From NCBI GenBank assembly GCA_050261415.1, contig JBLNDG010000061.1, positions 13,009 through 77,008 of the forward strand: DNA of 64,000 nucleotides, in the 5' to 3' direction. The translations under genes were made by a program, and so were the position numbers. This DNA comes from JBLNDG01 sp050261415 (GTDB lineage: Bacteria; Bacillota; Clostridia; Lutisporales; Lutisporaceae). The notes under the pieces are model-generated. The model was not told the DNA's origin and searched no databases. It saw only the letters and a program-made list of their open reading frames with translations. This document shows positions 39,001-47,144 of the stretch, in pieces (the first letter of the stretch is position 1; each line of letters starts with the position of its first letter).

Positions 39001-39521
39001 GCGGGGAAAACTTCGAAATAGATGGTAAGAAGGCAACAATAGGGGGTATAATAGTATCTGTAAAGCAAAAAACAACAAAGACCAACAACCTTATGGCCTT
39101 TGTAGAGCTTGAAGACCTATATGGAGCAATTGAAGTCATCGTGTTCCCCAAAATATATGAAAACTATAAAAACCTTCTGGTTCAGGATGGTATTGTGCTT
39201 ATTGAGGGTAGAATAAGCCAAAGAGAAGAGGAGGATGCGAAGATCATTTGCGACAGCGTCCGCCCATTAAACAAAAATGCCGGTAGAAAGCTATATGTAA
39301 AAATTAATACCAATTCTGAACCTGATATAATTGAAAAAATAAAGAAAGTACTTTTTGAGCATAAAGGGTCCCAGCCGGTTTATGTCGTTGATGAATCAAT
39401 CAGGGAAAAAGGGAAAAAGCGTGTAATGGTAGCCGACAGCAGCATGTGGGTTGAAATAAGCGACAGCCTGATTGATGATTTAAAATTAATGCTGGGAGCT
39501 GATTGTGTGGCGGTAAAGTAA
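36036..39521 (+). CDS. dnaE: DNA polymerase III subunit alpha (DnaE)
   Basis: 1161-residue replicative polymerase of the DnaE1 type. N-terminal PHP domain (HLHVHTEYSLLDG), polymerase palm with GPGRGSGAGS and the catalytic PDFDVDF, the AGVVI and NKSHAAAYA blocks of the fingers, and a C-terminal helix-hairpin-helix plus OB-fold (about residues 1000-1080). It lacks the exonuclease insert of PolC. ATG 36036 has GGGAGAG upstream; the longer frame would start inside the leader hairpin. Confidence 0.97.
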   Translation: MRNFAHLHVHTEYSLLDGAGRVEDLVAKAKELGMDSIAITDHGVMYGVVDFYKQARKYGIKPIIGCEVYVAARTMKDRDPKLDSNQNHLVLLVKDEEGYSNLIKLVSLGFTEGFYYKPRVDVDALKKYSKGLIALSACIAGEIPMHILNGNYEAAKNAAIRFREIFGEGNFYLELQDHGIKEQTLVNQEVIKLSKETGIPLAATNDIHYVEKKDAVAQDILLCIQTGKSVEDEGRMKFQGEEFYLKSPDEMYELFKYVPEALENTVVIAEKCNMDFTFGQIHLPAFEVPEGFTSDTYIRKLCYDGMEKRYSNMTDEIKERAEYELSVITKMGYSDYYLIVWDYVRFAKENGIMVGPGRGSGAGSLVAYCIGITNIDPIKYNLIFERFLNPERISMPDFDVDFCYERRQEVIDYVVRKYGKDRVAQIVTFGTMAARAAIRDVGRALNIPYAQVDLIAKKIPFELKMTIDKALEVNHELRKLYEEDESAKHLIDMSRAVEGMPRHCSTHAAGVVISKKAVTDYVPLQTNEDVITTQFTMGTLEELGLLKMDFLGLRTLTVIRDALELIKEKGVEVPDMDKLDYEDANIYNMISQGETYGVFQMESSGMTQFMKELKPNCFEDIIAGVALYRPGPMDQIPRYVKSKHNPAEVHYVHPALEHILNVTYGCIIYQEQVMQIVRDLGGYSMGRSDLVRRAMGKKKADVMAKERENFINGIVDENGNVIVAGCVRNGIPANVAADIFDEVAKFADYGFNKSHAAAYAIVAYQTAWLKYYYPVEFSAALITSVMGSSKKVAEYIQHCKSKNIEVLPPDINESSVSFTVKENKIRFGLAAVKNVGISAILSIIKARKEKGRFEGLYDFLQKVDTSVINKRTVESLIKCGAFDGFKVYRSSMNAVYEKLMDSIHEQKKSNVEGQISMFDGMDSSETAMGDVYPNIEEYPQRALLAMEKDMLGLYISGHPLEEYKTELENCVSITTTELIKDPDTEEQGSGENFEIDGKKATIGGIIVSVKQKTTKTNNLMAFVELEDLYGAIEVIVFPKIYENYKNLLVQDGIVLIEGRISQREEEDAKIICDSVRPLNKNAGRKLYVKINTNSEPDIIEKIKKVLFEHKGSQPVYVVDESIREKGKKRVMVADSSMWVEISDSLIDDLKLMLGADCVAVK

Positions 39522-39554
39522 TTCACAATGTTTTTAAAGAGGAAAATTGGGAAC

Positions 39555-39626
39555 AATAAATAGCGTATGGCACGAAGTCGGATTGCTGGAAGCAACAGTA
39601 AATTTTAACAGTCACGGCTATTTATT
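39555..39626 (+). other. Structured non-coding element downstream of dnaE
   Basis: AATAAATAGC (39555-39564) pairs with GCTATTTATT (39617-39626), extended by GT/AC past a one-base bulge. Inside, TTGCT-GGA-AGCAA (39583-39595) forms a second hairpin. The 234-base gap holds nothing else recognisable apart from AT-rich sequence before the next gene. It may be an unusual terminator or a small RNA. Confidence 0.4.
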
Positions 39627-39755
39627 TGTAATAATAAACTTGATATTAAAAATTATTTCATTTAAAATAATTTTTATAAATATATATATAATTTATAACA
39701 TCCAATATCTTTGGTTTACATGAGCATATGGGTGCCAATAAAGGAGGCAGCAGCT

Positions 39756-39953
39756 ATGTGGACAGTTGTATACTTAGCAAAGAATAAGAAAATGGCTGAT
39801 AAAATTAACAGTCTTATGTCCCGCGAAGGCGTTCTGGTAAAAGTGCAGCCAGTAAGCAAAAACACCGGGGACGAAGATGGTTATTATGAAATATTGGTAC
39901 TTGAGTCGGAAGCGGAGGAAGCACATAATATTTTATATGAACTCGGGCTATAG
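39756..39953 (+). CDS. Small conserved-looking protein upstream of pfkA (DUF2007-like)
   Basis: 65 residues, a compact alpha/beta protein (WTVVYLAKNKKMADKI, then EGVLVKVQPVS and YYEILVLESEAEEAHNIL), reminiscent of small signal-transducing DUF2007-type proteins. No catalytic motif is visible. AAAGGAGG precedes ATG 39756; the upstream frame from 39711 lacks a site. It lies ahead of pfkA with a 113-base gap. Confidence 0.7.
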   Translation: MWTVVYLAKNKKMADKINSLMSREGVLVKVQPVSKNTGDEDGYYEILVLESEAEEAHNILYELGL

Positions 39954-40066
39954 GGGTATTTATGAGGAATATCAATGGTTGTAGTTTAATTGATTAGTAA
40001 ATTCGTGTTTTTATTTAACAGTATCGGGACATTTGACGTCCACCCAGGACAAAAGGAGGGGTTGAA

Positions 40067-41035
40067 ATGAAAAATATTGCAGTTCTTACAAGTGGAGGGG
40101 ATGCTCCGGGTATGAATGCAGCAATTCGTGCTGTGGTGAGGATGGGAATCCACATGGGTTTGAATGTTTATGGAGTGAAAAAAGGCTATAGGGGACTTAT
40201 AAATGGTGATTTCGTTAAAATGGATGCATCTTCTGTAGCTGATACTATTCACAGGGGAGGCACTATACTGCAGACTGCAAGAAGTGAAGAGTTCAAGACA
40301 GAAGAGGGCTTAAACAAAGCAGTAAATATTGCTAATATTTTTGATATTGAAGGGCTGGTTACAATTGGAGGAGACGGTACCTTCGCGGGGGCCAGCAAGC
40401 TTTCGGATAAGGGCATAGCATGCATCGGAATTCCAGGGACAATAGACAACGACCTGGCATACACGGATTTTACCGTTGGTTTTGATACGGCAGTTAATAA
40501 TGTGCTGGACGCCATAAATAAAATCAGGGATACTTCCACATCCCATGAAAGAGTAAGTATAATTGAGGTTATGGGTAGAAATTCAGGTGATATAGCTCTT
40601 TATGCGGGCTTGGCAGGTGGCGCCGAAGCAATTATAGTTCCTGAAATCCCTTTTGATATTGATGATGTCTGCAAATTGCTTGTGGAGAGAAAGAACAGGG
40701 GCAAGCTGCACAGCATAATCATTCTGGCTGAAGGCGTGGGAGATGCGAAGCAATTAGAGCAGCAGATACTTGGAAAAGTTGATATAGAAGTAAGAGCTAC
40801 AATACTTGGATATACCCAAAGAGGAGGAAACGCCTCTGCTTTTGACAGGATACTTGCAAGCAGGCTCGGGGCAAGGGCTGTAGAACTGCTTGCTGAAGGA
40901 AAATCAAACAGAGTGGTAGGGATAAAAGACAATAAGATTGTTGATGTGGAGATACATGAAGCTTTAAAAATGAAAAAAGAATTCCGTAAGGAACTCTATG
41001 ACCTGGCGGCAAATTTGTCAAGCAGCCCGCTATAG
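40067..41035 (+). CDS. pfkA: ATP-dependent 6-phosphofructokinase
   Basis: 322 residues, standard PfkA length. Substrate motifs [24 protein letters not shown] and [10 protein letters not shown]. The Gly in GGDGT and the Gly in PGTIDND are the diagnostic residues of ATP-dependent enzymes, in contrast to the following gene. Catalyses fructose-6-P to fructose-1,6-bisphosphate. AAAGGAGGGG precedes the ATG. First of a three-gene glycolytic cluster. Confidence 0.96.
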   Translation: MKNIAVLTSGGDAPGMNAAIRAVVRMGIHMGLNVYGVKKGYRGLINGDFVKMDASSVADTIHRGGTILQTARSEEFKTEEGLNKAVNIANIFDIEGLVTIGGDGTFAGASKLSDKGIACIGIPGTIDNDLAYTDFTVGFDTAVNNVLDAINKIRDTSTSHERVSIIEVMGRNSGDIALYAGLAGGAEAIIVPEIPFDIDDVCKLLVERKNRGKLHSIIILAEGVGDAKQLEQQILGKVDIEVRATILGYTQRGGNASAFDRILASRLGARAVELLAEGKSNRVVGIKDNKIVDVEIHEALKMKKEFRKELYDLAANLSSSPL

Positions 41036-41103
41036 CAGCTAAAGCTTTTGTTATTAGCAAAATTCATAATATTTTAAATGAGTTTTAAGGAGGAGAGTTG
41101 TTA

Positions 41104-42375
41104 ATGACAACACTAAAAGGAAATTGTTTGGTTGCCCAATCCGGAGGCCCGACCTCGGTTATTAATGCAAGTGCCTGCGGTGTAATCCAGGAGGCATTCA
41201 AATCGGGGGAAATAGACCGGGTATATGGTGCGCTGCATGGCGTAGCGGGTATATTGAATGAAGATCTGTTTTCTTTTAATGAAGAATCCCCGGAAGAAAT
41301 TGAGCTATTGAAGGTGACCCCTGCTTCCGGATTGGGATCATGCAGATATAAGCTGAAATCAATAGAAGCAAGCGAAGGCGATTACAAGAGGATAATTGAA
41401 GTATTCAGAGCGCATAATATAAGATATTTCTTTTATATTGGCGGGAACGATTCTATGGATACGGCAAACAAGGTAAGCCAGTATGCACAGAAGGTGGGAT
41501 ATGATCTCAGGTCAATCGGGGTACCGAAAACAATAGACAATGACCTGCCGATAACCGACCATACTCCGGGCTTTGGAAGTGCTGCAAAATTTATTGCTAC
41601 CTCAATAAAAGAAGTTGGACTTGATGCCCGTGTCTATAATTATCCTACCGTCACAATCTGTGAATTGATGGGACGGAATGCAGGCTGGATAACGGCATCG
41701 TCAGCTTTGGCAAAAGAATTTGAAGATGATGCGCCTCATTTTATATATTTGCCGGAAGTGCCGTTCTCCTTTGAAAAATTCGGAGAGGATGTAAGATCAG
41801 CAATTAGGAAATATAATTACGCAGTAGTGGCATTCTCAGAGGGTATAATGAATGAAGAAGGAAGATACATATCTGAAATGGGCGACCCGAATGCGGCTAC
41901 GGATGCTTTCGGGCACGTGCAATTAGGAGGTGCCAGTGAAATACTGCAGAGTTATGTTTCACAAAATATATGCAAAAAGGTAAGAATAGTGAACTACAGC
42001 AGTATTCAGAGATGCGCTGCACACTGGGCTTCACTGACCGATAATGAAGAGTCCTTTATGTGCGGCCAGATGGCTGTAAGGTATGCAGTTGAGGGGCATA
42101 CCGGCAAAATGGTTGGAATGGTAAGAGGCAAGTCGCCTGAATACACATGTGAAACCCAGCTAATAGATCTTGATGATGTTGCAAACAAGGAAAAGAAGAT
42201 ACCCCTTGAGTGGATAAACGATGATAAGAATTTCGTAAAAAAAGAAGTAATTGACTATATCAGGCCTTTAATTGAGGGAGAAGTGAAAATACGTATGGAA
42301 AATGGAATCCCTAGATATGCAAGGCTCCAGAAGAAACTCATTCAAAAGAAGCTTGAAAAGTGGGATGTAAAGTAA
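41104..42375 (+). CDS. pfp: Pyrophosphate-dependent 6-phosphofructokinase
   Basis: 423 residues. SQSGGPT-like opening (AQSGGPTSVIN), YIGGNDSMDTA and GVPKTIDNDLP. The Asp in GGND and Lys in PKTIDND are the residues known to favour pyrophosphate over ATP as phosphoryl donor in this superfamily. The reaction is near-reversible and can save ATP. ATG 41104 is chosen because AAGGAGGAG lies about eight bases upstream; the TTG at 41098 is too close. Pyk begins two bases after its stop. Confidence 0.93.
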   Translation: MTTLKGNCLVAQSGGPTSVINASACGVIQEAFKSGEIDRVYGALHGVAGILNEDLFSFNEESPEEIELLKVTPASGLGSCRYKLKSIEASEGDYKRIIEVFRAHNIRYFFYIGGNDSMDTANKVSQYAQKVGYDLRSIGVPKTIDNDLPITDHTPGFGSAAKFIATSIKEVGLDARVYNYPTVTICELMGRNAGWITASSALAKEFEDDAPHFIYLPEVPFSFEKFGEDVRSAIRKYNYAVVAFSEGIMNEEGRYISEMGDPNAATDAFGHVQLGGASEILQSYVSQNICKKVRIVNYSSIQRCAAHWASLTDNEESFMCGQMAVRYAVEGHTGKMVGMVRGKSPEYTCETQLIDLDDVANKEKKIPLEWINDDKNFVKKEVIDYIRPLIEGEVKIRMENGIPRYARLQKKLIQKKLEKWDVK

Positions 42376-42376
42376 T

Positions 42377-44128
42377 ATGAGGAAAACAAAAATTGTATGC
42401 ACAATAGGACCTGCGACTGAAACTGAGGATATGATTGAGCAGCTTGTCAGAGCCGGCATGAATGTAGCAAGGCTTAATTTTTCCCACGGCAGCCATGAAG
42501 AGCATAAAAGAAGAATTGACCTTATAAAAAAGGTAAGAGACAGATTGGGAAAGCCTGTTGCAATAATGCTTGATACAAAAGGCCCGGAGGTAAGGCTGGG
42601 TTATTTTAAGGAAGGTAAGGCAGAAGTAGAAAAGGGGCAAAGGTTTATCCTGACAATCAGGGACATACAGGGGGACAATACACAGTGCAGCATTTCCTAT
42701 AAGGAGCTTCCGATGGAGGTGGCTATAGGTGCCAGAATACTTATAGCGGATGGGATTATTGAGCTGAAGGTGCTGGAAAAGCATGATACTGATGTAATGT
42801 GTGAAGTATTGAACGGGGGAACATTAGGGGACAGAAAAAATGTCAATATTCCGGGAGCAACGTCCAAGCTACCGGCTATTACAGAGAAGGATATGCAGGA
42901 CCTCGTATTTGGGATAGACAATGAAGTTGATTATGTTGCTGCATCCTTTATTCGGAAGGCAACTGACGTACTTGAGATCAGAAAGATACTGGAGAAAAAC
43001 AACGGTAAGCACATACAGATAATATCCAAAATAGAAAACCAGGAGGGCGTAGATAATTGCGAAGAGATTCTCAGAGCTTCAGACGGGCTGATGGTGGCAC
43101 GCGGAGACCTTGGAGTGGAGATACCCGCTGAGGATATCCCTCTTGTGCAGAAAATGCTCATCCGGAAAGCAAATGATGCTGGAAAGCCTGTTATTACTGC
43201 AACTCAAATGCTGGATTCAATGATAAGGAATCCAAGGCCAACCAGAGCGGAAGTTACAGATGTAGCAAACTCAATACTTGATGGCACAGATGCAATTATG
43301 CTGTCCGGGGAAACTGCAGCCGGCAAATACCCTGTTGATACGGTAAAAACCATGGCAGCGATAGCTGAAAGAGCGGAAAGCGCTTTGGATTATGGAAAGG
43401 GGCTTCACAGCTTTTCCGGAAACCGAATTACGATAGCCAGCGCCATAAGCCATGCTTCCTGTGCTACAGCTTTTGAACTGCAGGCTGCGGCAATTATAAC
43501 CCCGACACAGTCAGGTTCAACAGCCCGAATGGTATCGAAGTTCAGACCAAAGGCTCCCATCATAGCGGCTACTTCGGATGAAATGGTAATGAGAAGACTA
43601 TGCCTGAGCTTTGGGGTATATCCGGTTTTGGTACCACCTTCTCAAAACACTGATGAAATAATCGAGTTCTCAGTCAACTCAGCTGTTGCTGCAGAACTGG
43701 TCAAGAGCGGAGATCTTGTTGTAATTACTGCTGGTATTCCTGCAGGAGTGGCAGGTACTACAAACCTTATCAAGGTACATATAGTAGGAGAAATACTGGC
43801 AAGAGGAATAGGTGTAGGCGATAAGTCTGTGACCGGCAAAGTATGTGTTATGGCAGACCTTGAAAAGGACTACAGCAAGCTTGAGGAAGGGGATATACTG
43901 GTAACAGGAGCTACCGATAAAGAAATGGTGCCCCTTATGGAAAAGGCTTCAGCTTTTATTGTGGAAGATGGAGGGCTTACCTCCCATGCTGCAATTGTTG
44001 GGATTGTACTTGGGAAGCCGGTAATAGTGGGCGTAAAGGACGCTGTGAACATACTTAGAGATAATCAGATTGTTACGATGGATACAGCCAGAGGCCTGAT
44101 TTATAACGGTGAGACAAGAGTGCTGTAA
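42377..44128 (+). CDS. pyk: Pyruvate kinase with C-terminal PEP-utilising domain
   Basis: 583 residues, longer than the ~475 of the E. coli enzyme. The catalytic barrel shows KIVCTIGPAT, MLDTKGPEVR, the catalytic Lys in IISKIENQEG, and GDLGVEIP; MARNPRPTRAEVTD-like TQMLDSM follows. The extra ~110 C-terminal residues carry the PEP-utiliser motif GGLTSHAAIVG, as in Bacillus and other Firmicutes. Translation is probably coupled to pfp. Confidence 0.97.
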   Translation: MRKTKIVCTIGPATETEDMIEQLVRAGMNVARLNFSHGSHEEHKRRIDLIKKVRDRLGKPVAIMLDTKGPEVRLGYFKEGKAEVEKGQRFILTIRDIQGDNTQCSISYKELPMEVAIGARILIADGIIELKVLEKHDTDVMCEVLNGGTLGDRKNVNIPGATSKLPAITEKDMQDLVFGIDNEVDYVAASFIRKATDVLEIRKILEKNNGKHIQIISKIENQEGVDNCEEILRASDGLMVARGDLGVEIPAEDIPLVQKMLIRKANDAGKPVITATQMLDSMIRNPRPTRAEVTDVANSILDGTDAIMLSGETAAGKYPVDTVKTMAAIAERAESALDYGKGLHSFSGNRITIASAISHASCATAFELQAAAIITPTQSGSTARMVSKFRPKAPIIAATSDEMVMRRLCLSFGVYPVLVPPSQNTDEIIEFSVNSAVAAELVKSGDLVVITAGIPAGVAGTTNLIKVHIVGEILARGIGVGDKSVTGKVCVMADLEKDYSKLEEGDILVTGATDKEMVPLMEKASAFIVEDGGLTSHAAIVGIVLGKPVIVGVKDAVNILRDNQIVTMDTARGLIYNGETRVL

Positions 44129-44137
44129 ATCCATAGA

Positions 44138-44187
44138 TAAAACCAAACCCCGGGTGAACTGCTGCAGTTTGCTTGGGGTTTGGTTTT
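44138..44187 (+). terminator. Intrinsic terminator after pyk
   Basis: AAAACCAAACCCC pairs with GGGGTTTGGTTTT (13 bp) around a 23-base spacer. The right arm also contains TTGGTT, 17 bases before TATAAT (44203-44208), so a promoter for the next gene may overlap it. Confidence 0.82.
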
Positions 44188-44229
44188 ACTGTCCTATTCT
44201 GGTATAATGTATCTGGAGGTAGTATTAGA

Positions 44230-44652
44230 ATGATAAATCAAACAAAGATAAGAACAAGATATTCAGAAACCGATCAGATGGGAATAATATACCATTCAAA
44301 CTATTTTGTTTATTTTGAAGTCGGGAGAACCAATTATCTCGAGCAGCTCGGGATGACCTATAAAGAGATGGAGCAAATGGGGATTATAATGCCGGTTACA
44401 GAAGTTAACTGCAAGTATATCAAATCAGCCTTGTATTATGATGAGCTTACAATAAATACATATATAAAAGAAATGGGTATAGCAAGGATGAAATTCGGCT
44501 ATCAGGTATATAGAGGGGATGAATTGCTTGCCGAAGGGTTTTCAGAACATGCTTTTGTAGGAAGGGACAATCACAGGCCTCTTAATCTGAAGAAGCATAA
44601 CAGGGAGTTATATGATAAAATGTGTGAAATTGCAGAACAAGGGAGGGCTTAA
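44230..44652 (+). CDS. Acyl-CoA thioesterase, YbgC/4HBT family
   Basis: 140 residues of the hot-dog fold. The family signature with catalytic Asp is YSETDQMGIIYHSNYFVYFE near the N-terminus. Hydrolyses acyl-CoA thioesters; the specific substrate is unknown. CTGGAGG precedes ATG 44230; an earlier frame overlaps the terminator. The aldo/keto reductase gene starts two bases after its stop. Confidence 0.88.
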   Translation: MINQTKIRTRYSETDQMGIIYHSNYFVYFEVGRTNYLEQLGMTYKEMEQMGIIMPVTEVNCKYIKSALYYDELTINTYIKEMGIARMKFGYQVYRGDELLAEGFSEHAFVGRDNHRPLNLKKHNRELYDKMCEIAEQGRA

Positions 44653-44653
44653 A

Positions 44654-45658
44654 ATGAAATATTCGATATTGGGAAAAACAGGACTTAAAGTATCAAGAAT
44701 AGGTTTTGGAGGTATACCGATACAGCATGTTGACAAGGAAAACTCAAGGAAACTAATTTCAAGAGCTGTAGAACTGGGAATTAATTTAATAGATACCGCC
44801 AGGGGATATACCGGAAGCGAGAGCCTTATCGGATATGGACTTGAGGGCTTGAGGGATAAGGTGCATTTAGCCACAAAGTCAATGGCCAGAGAAAAAGCTG
44901 CGATGAGGAAGGATATAGAGCTTTCTTTGAAGCTGCTCGAGACTGATTATATTGATTTGTACCAGCTCCATAATGTAGGAACACTTCAGGATTTGGATAA
45001 GGTAACAACTCCGGGAGGAGCACTGGAGGCACTGATTGAATGCAGGAACGCCGGAATTATTAAGCATATCGGTATTACAAGCCACAGCCTTGATGTAATT
45101 GAAAAGGCTTTGAATAATGATATATTTGAGACCATACAATATCCCTATAATGCAGTGGAGATTCAAGCCCAGGAGGTTTTTAGAAAAGCCCGCGGAATGA
45201 ATCTGGGAGTAATAGCAATGAAGCCTTTAGGCGGTGGTGCGCTTAGAAATGCCAAAGCAGCTCTGAAATTCATATTGCATAATCCGGATATAAGTAGTGC
45301 AATACCCGGGATGGACAGCATAGAACAAGTGGAGGAGAACGTAAGCACAGTAGATGAAATGCCGCTGCTGGAGGAAGAAAGACTTGCGCTTATGAAGGAA
45401 GCCACGGAGCTTGGAGAACGCTTCTGCAGGAGGTGCGGTTATTGCCAGCCGTGTCCCCAGGGTATTAACATCCCGATGATATTTATACTTGAAAGCTATT
45501 ACACGAGATATGATCTTAAGGACTGGGCCGTCGAGAGGTACAAGGCACTCTCGTCAAAAGCGGATGCCTGTGCAAAATGCGGTATTTGCGAGTCAAAATG
45601 CCCATACAAGCTGCCGATAAGGGACATGCTGGACTCAGTAAAAAATATACTGGGATAA
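44654..45658 (+). CDS. Aldo/keto reductase with C-terminal 4Fe-4S ferredoxin-like domain
   Basis: 334 residues. Aldo/keto reductase barrel (about 1-255) with GKTGLKVSRIGFGG, DTARGYTGSE carrying Asp and catalytic Tyr, and the LYQLHN strand. The C-terminal ~80 residues contain two Cys clusters (CRRCGYCQPCP and CAKCGICESKCP), predicting two 4Fe-4S centres. This fusion is common in anaerobes and suggests ferredoxin-linked electron transfer. The substrate is unknown. Confidence 0.9.
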   Translation: MKYSILGKTGLKVSRIGFGGIPIQHVDKENSRKLISRAVELGINLIDTARGYTGSESLIGYGLEGLRDKVHLATKSMAREKAAMRKDIELSLKLLETDYIDLYQLHNVGTLQDLDKVTTPGGALEALIECRNAGIIKHIGITSHSLDVIEKALNNDIFETIQYPYNAVEIQAQEVFRKARGMNLGVIAMKPLGGGALRNAKAALKFILHNPDISSAIPGMDSIEQVEENVSTVDEMPLLEEERLALMKEATELGERFCRRCGYCQPCPQGINIPMIFILESYYTRYDLKDWAVERYKALSSKADACAKCGICESKCPYKLPIRDMLDSVKNILG

Positions 45659-45779
45659 TCTGATAATATGTATTCCGTTTGGGATTATAATAATACAAGA
45701 ATGGATACAACATATATATGTATAGAATAGCAAAAATTAGTTAATAATACAGAAAAAACAAGGTAACTGATTCATTTTT

Positions 45780-45808
45780 TGCACCTTAGAAGGGGTGCAT
45801 TTTTTTTA
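45780..45808 (+). terminator. Intrinsic terminator after the aldo/keto reductase gene
   Basis: TGCACC and GGTGCA form a 6-bp stem around an 8-base loop, followed by a run of Ts. The surrounding 256-base gap holds no gene. Confidence 0.8.
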
Positions 45809-45915
45809 CACAATTGCTATAAATAGATGAAAAGTTTATAATTAAACATAGATTGTAAGTCATTTGTCAAATTTTATAGTTGTAAAAACAAATAATATGA
45901 AAGGTGTTGAAATAT

Positions 45916-46983
45916 ATGAAGGATGATAGGATTAGCAAACTTGCGGATGTACTTGTGGAACATTCTTTGAGTATAAAGGAAGGGGATAATGTAGTTATCC
46001 GTTCCGGTTATCAGGCCAAACCGCTTATTGACGAATTCTACAAGAAGGCTGTATTAAAGGGAGCTAATGTATTTACCCATATACTAATTGATAACCAGAA
46101 AAAATTCCTGATGGAAAATGCAAACGCAAAACAGCTTGAAAAGGTAAGCATGTTTTACGAGGATCTGTACGAAAAGGCTGATGCATTCCTTACAATAGAA
46201 GCTCCTGAAAATGTAAAGTACCTGTCAAACGTGCTTCCCAGAAAAAATATGGAGTATAATAGAGCGCAAGCTCCTGCAATTCATAAAATAACAAATAAAA
46301 GATGGGTTATGACGAACTATCCTGTTGAAGCTTTTGCGCAGCAAGCAGATATGTCCCTTGAGGAGTATGAGGATTTCCTGTTTGATGCGGTATTGATTGA
46401 TTATAATAAGCTTGATGAAGAAATGAGCAAGGTCAAAGAAGCATTTGACAATGCTGATACTGTAAGAATTGTCGGCCGTGATACGGATCTGACCTTCAGT
46501 ATTAAAGGCCGCAATGGAATAAAATGCAGCGGACAAAACAATGTTCCTGATGGGGAAGTGTACTATGCACCTGTTACCAATTCAGCCAATGGTCACATAT
46601 ATTATGAGTTCCCCGCAATAAGATATGGCAGCCAGGTTGATGGGGTAAGGCTAGAGTTCAAGGATGGCAAGGTCGTGAGTGCGAAAGCTGATAGAAATGC
46701 GGATTTCCTTAACCAAATGCTTGATACCGATAGAGGTGCCAGGTATATAGGCGAATTCGGCATAGGACTTAACTATGGCATAAAGAAGTTTATAAAGAAC
46801 ATTTTATTTGATGAAAAGATAGGAGGAACTATACACCTTGCTGTAGGCAACTCCTATGAACTCTCCGGCGGAGATAACAAATCGGATATACATTGGGATA
46901 TGATAAAGGAACTAAGAGATTGCGGCGAAATATATACTGACGGAAAGCTCATCCAGAAAAACGGAGTTTACTTGTTCGATTAA
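45916..46983 (+). CDS. M29 family aminopeptidase
   Basis: 355 residues, slightly shorter than typical aminopeptidase T/PepS (about 410). Motifs: an N-terminal SIKEGDNVVIRSG strand, the VRIVGRDTDLTFSIKGR block, DGEVYYAPV with a metal-binding Glu, EFGIGLNYG, and HLAVGNSY and SDIHWDMI with metal His residues. It cleaves N-terminal residues from peptides in the cytoplasm. ATG 45916 follows AAAGGTG. It has terminators on both sides, so it is a single-gene unit. Confidence 0.88.
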   Translation: MKDDRISKLADVLVEHSLSIKEGDNVVIRSGYQAKPLIDEFYKKAVLKGANVFTHILIDNQKKFLMENANAKQLEKVSMFYEDLYEKADAFLTIEAPENVKYLSNVLPRKNMEYNRAQAPAIHKITNKRWVMTNYPVEAFAQQADMSLEEYEDFLFDAVLIDYNKLDEEMSKVKEAFDNADTVRIVGRDTDLTFSIKGRNGIKCSGQNNVPDGEVYYAPVTNSANGHIYYEFPAIRYGSQVDGVRLEFKDGKVVSAKADRNADFLNQMLDTDRGARYIGEFGIGLNYGIKKFIKNILFDEKIGGTIHLAVGNSYELSGGDNKSDIHWDMIKELRDCGEIYTDGKLIQKNGVYLFD

Positions 46984-46987
46984 GTAT

Positions 46988-47025
46988 AAGGTGGGAGGAA
47001 AGATTCTCCCACCTTTTGTTTTTTA
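46988..47025 (+). terminator. Intrinsic terminator after the aminopeptidase gene
   Basis: AAGGTGGGAG and CTCCCACCTT form a 10-bp stem with an 8-base loop, followed by TTGTTTTTT. Confidence 0.88.
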
Positions 47026-47117
47026 TTATTATATGAAATGAACCAATAAAGAAATTCGTGCAATTCATATAAAAAATAACACCATTCAACAAAAAACACC
47101 AAAAAATGTAAAATACA

Positions 47118-47126
47118 TGTTATAAT
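47118..47126 (+). promoter_or_regulatory. Extended -10 promoter of the TPR regulator gene
   Basis: TGTTATAAT is an extended -10 element (TG-N-TATAAT); no good -35 box is visible. Transcription should begin near 47133, which rules out the in-frame ATG at 47127 as start. Upstream, AACACCA occurs twice (about 47079 and 47095), a possible regulator contact. Confidence 0.6.
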
Positions 47127-47144
47127 ATGTTTAAAAGTGAAGTA

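Noticed and set aside
47127..47144. Start of the TPR regulator at ATG 47127
   Set aside because: It abuts the TATAAT box, so it would lie upstream of the transcription start; an internal start is more plausible.
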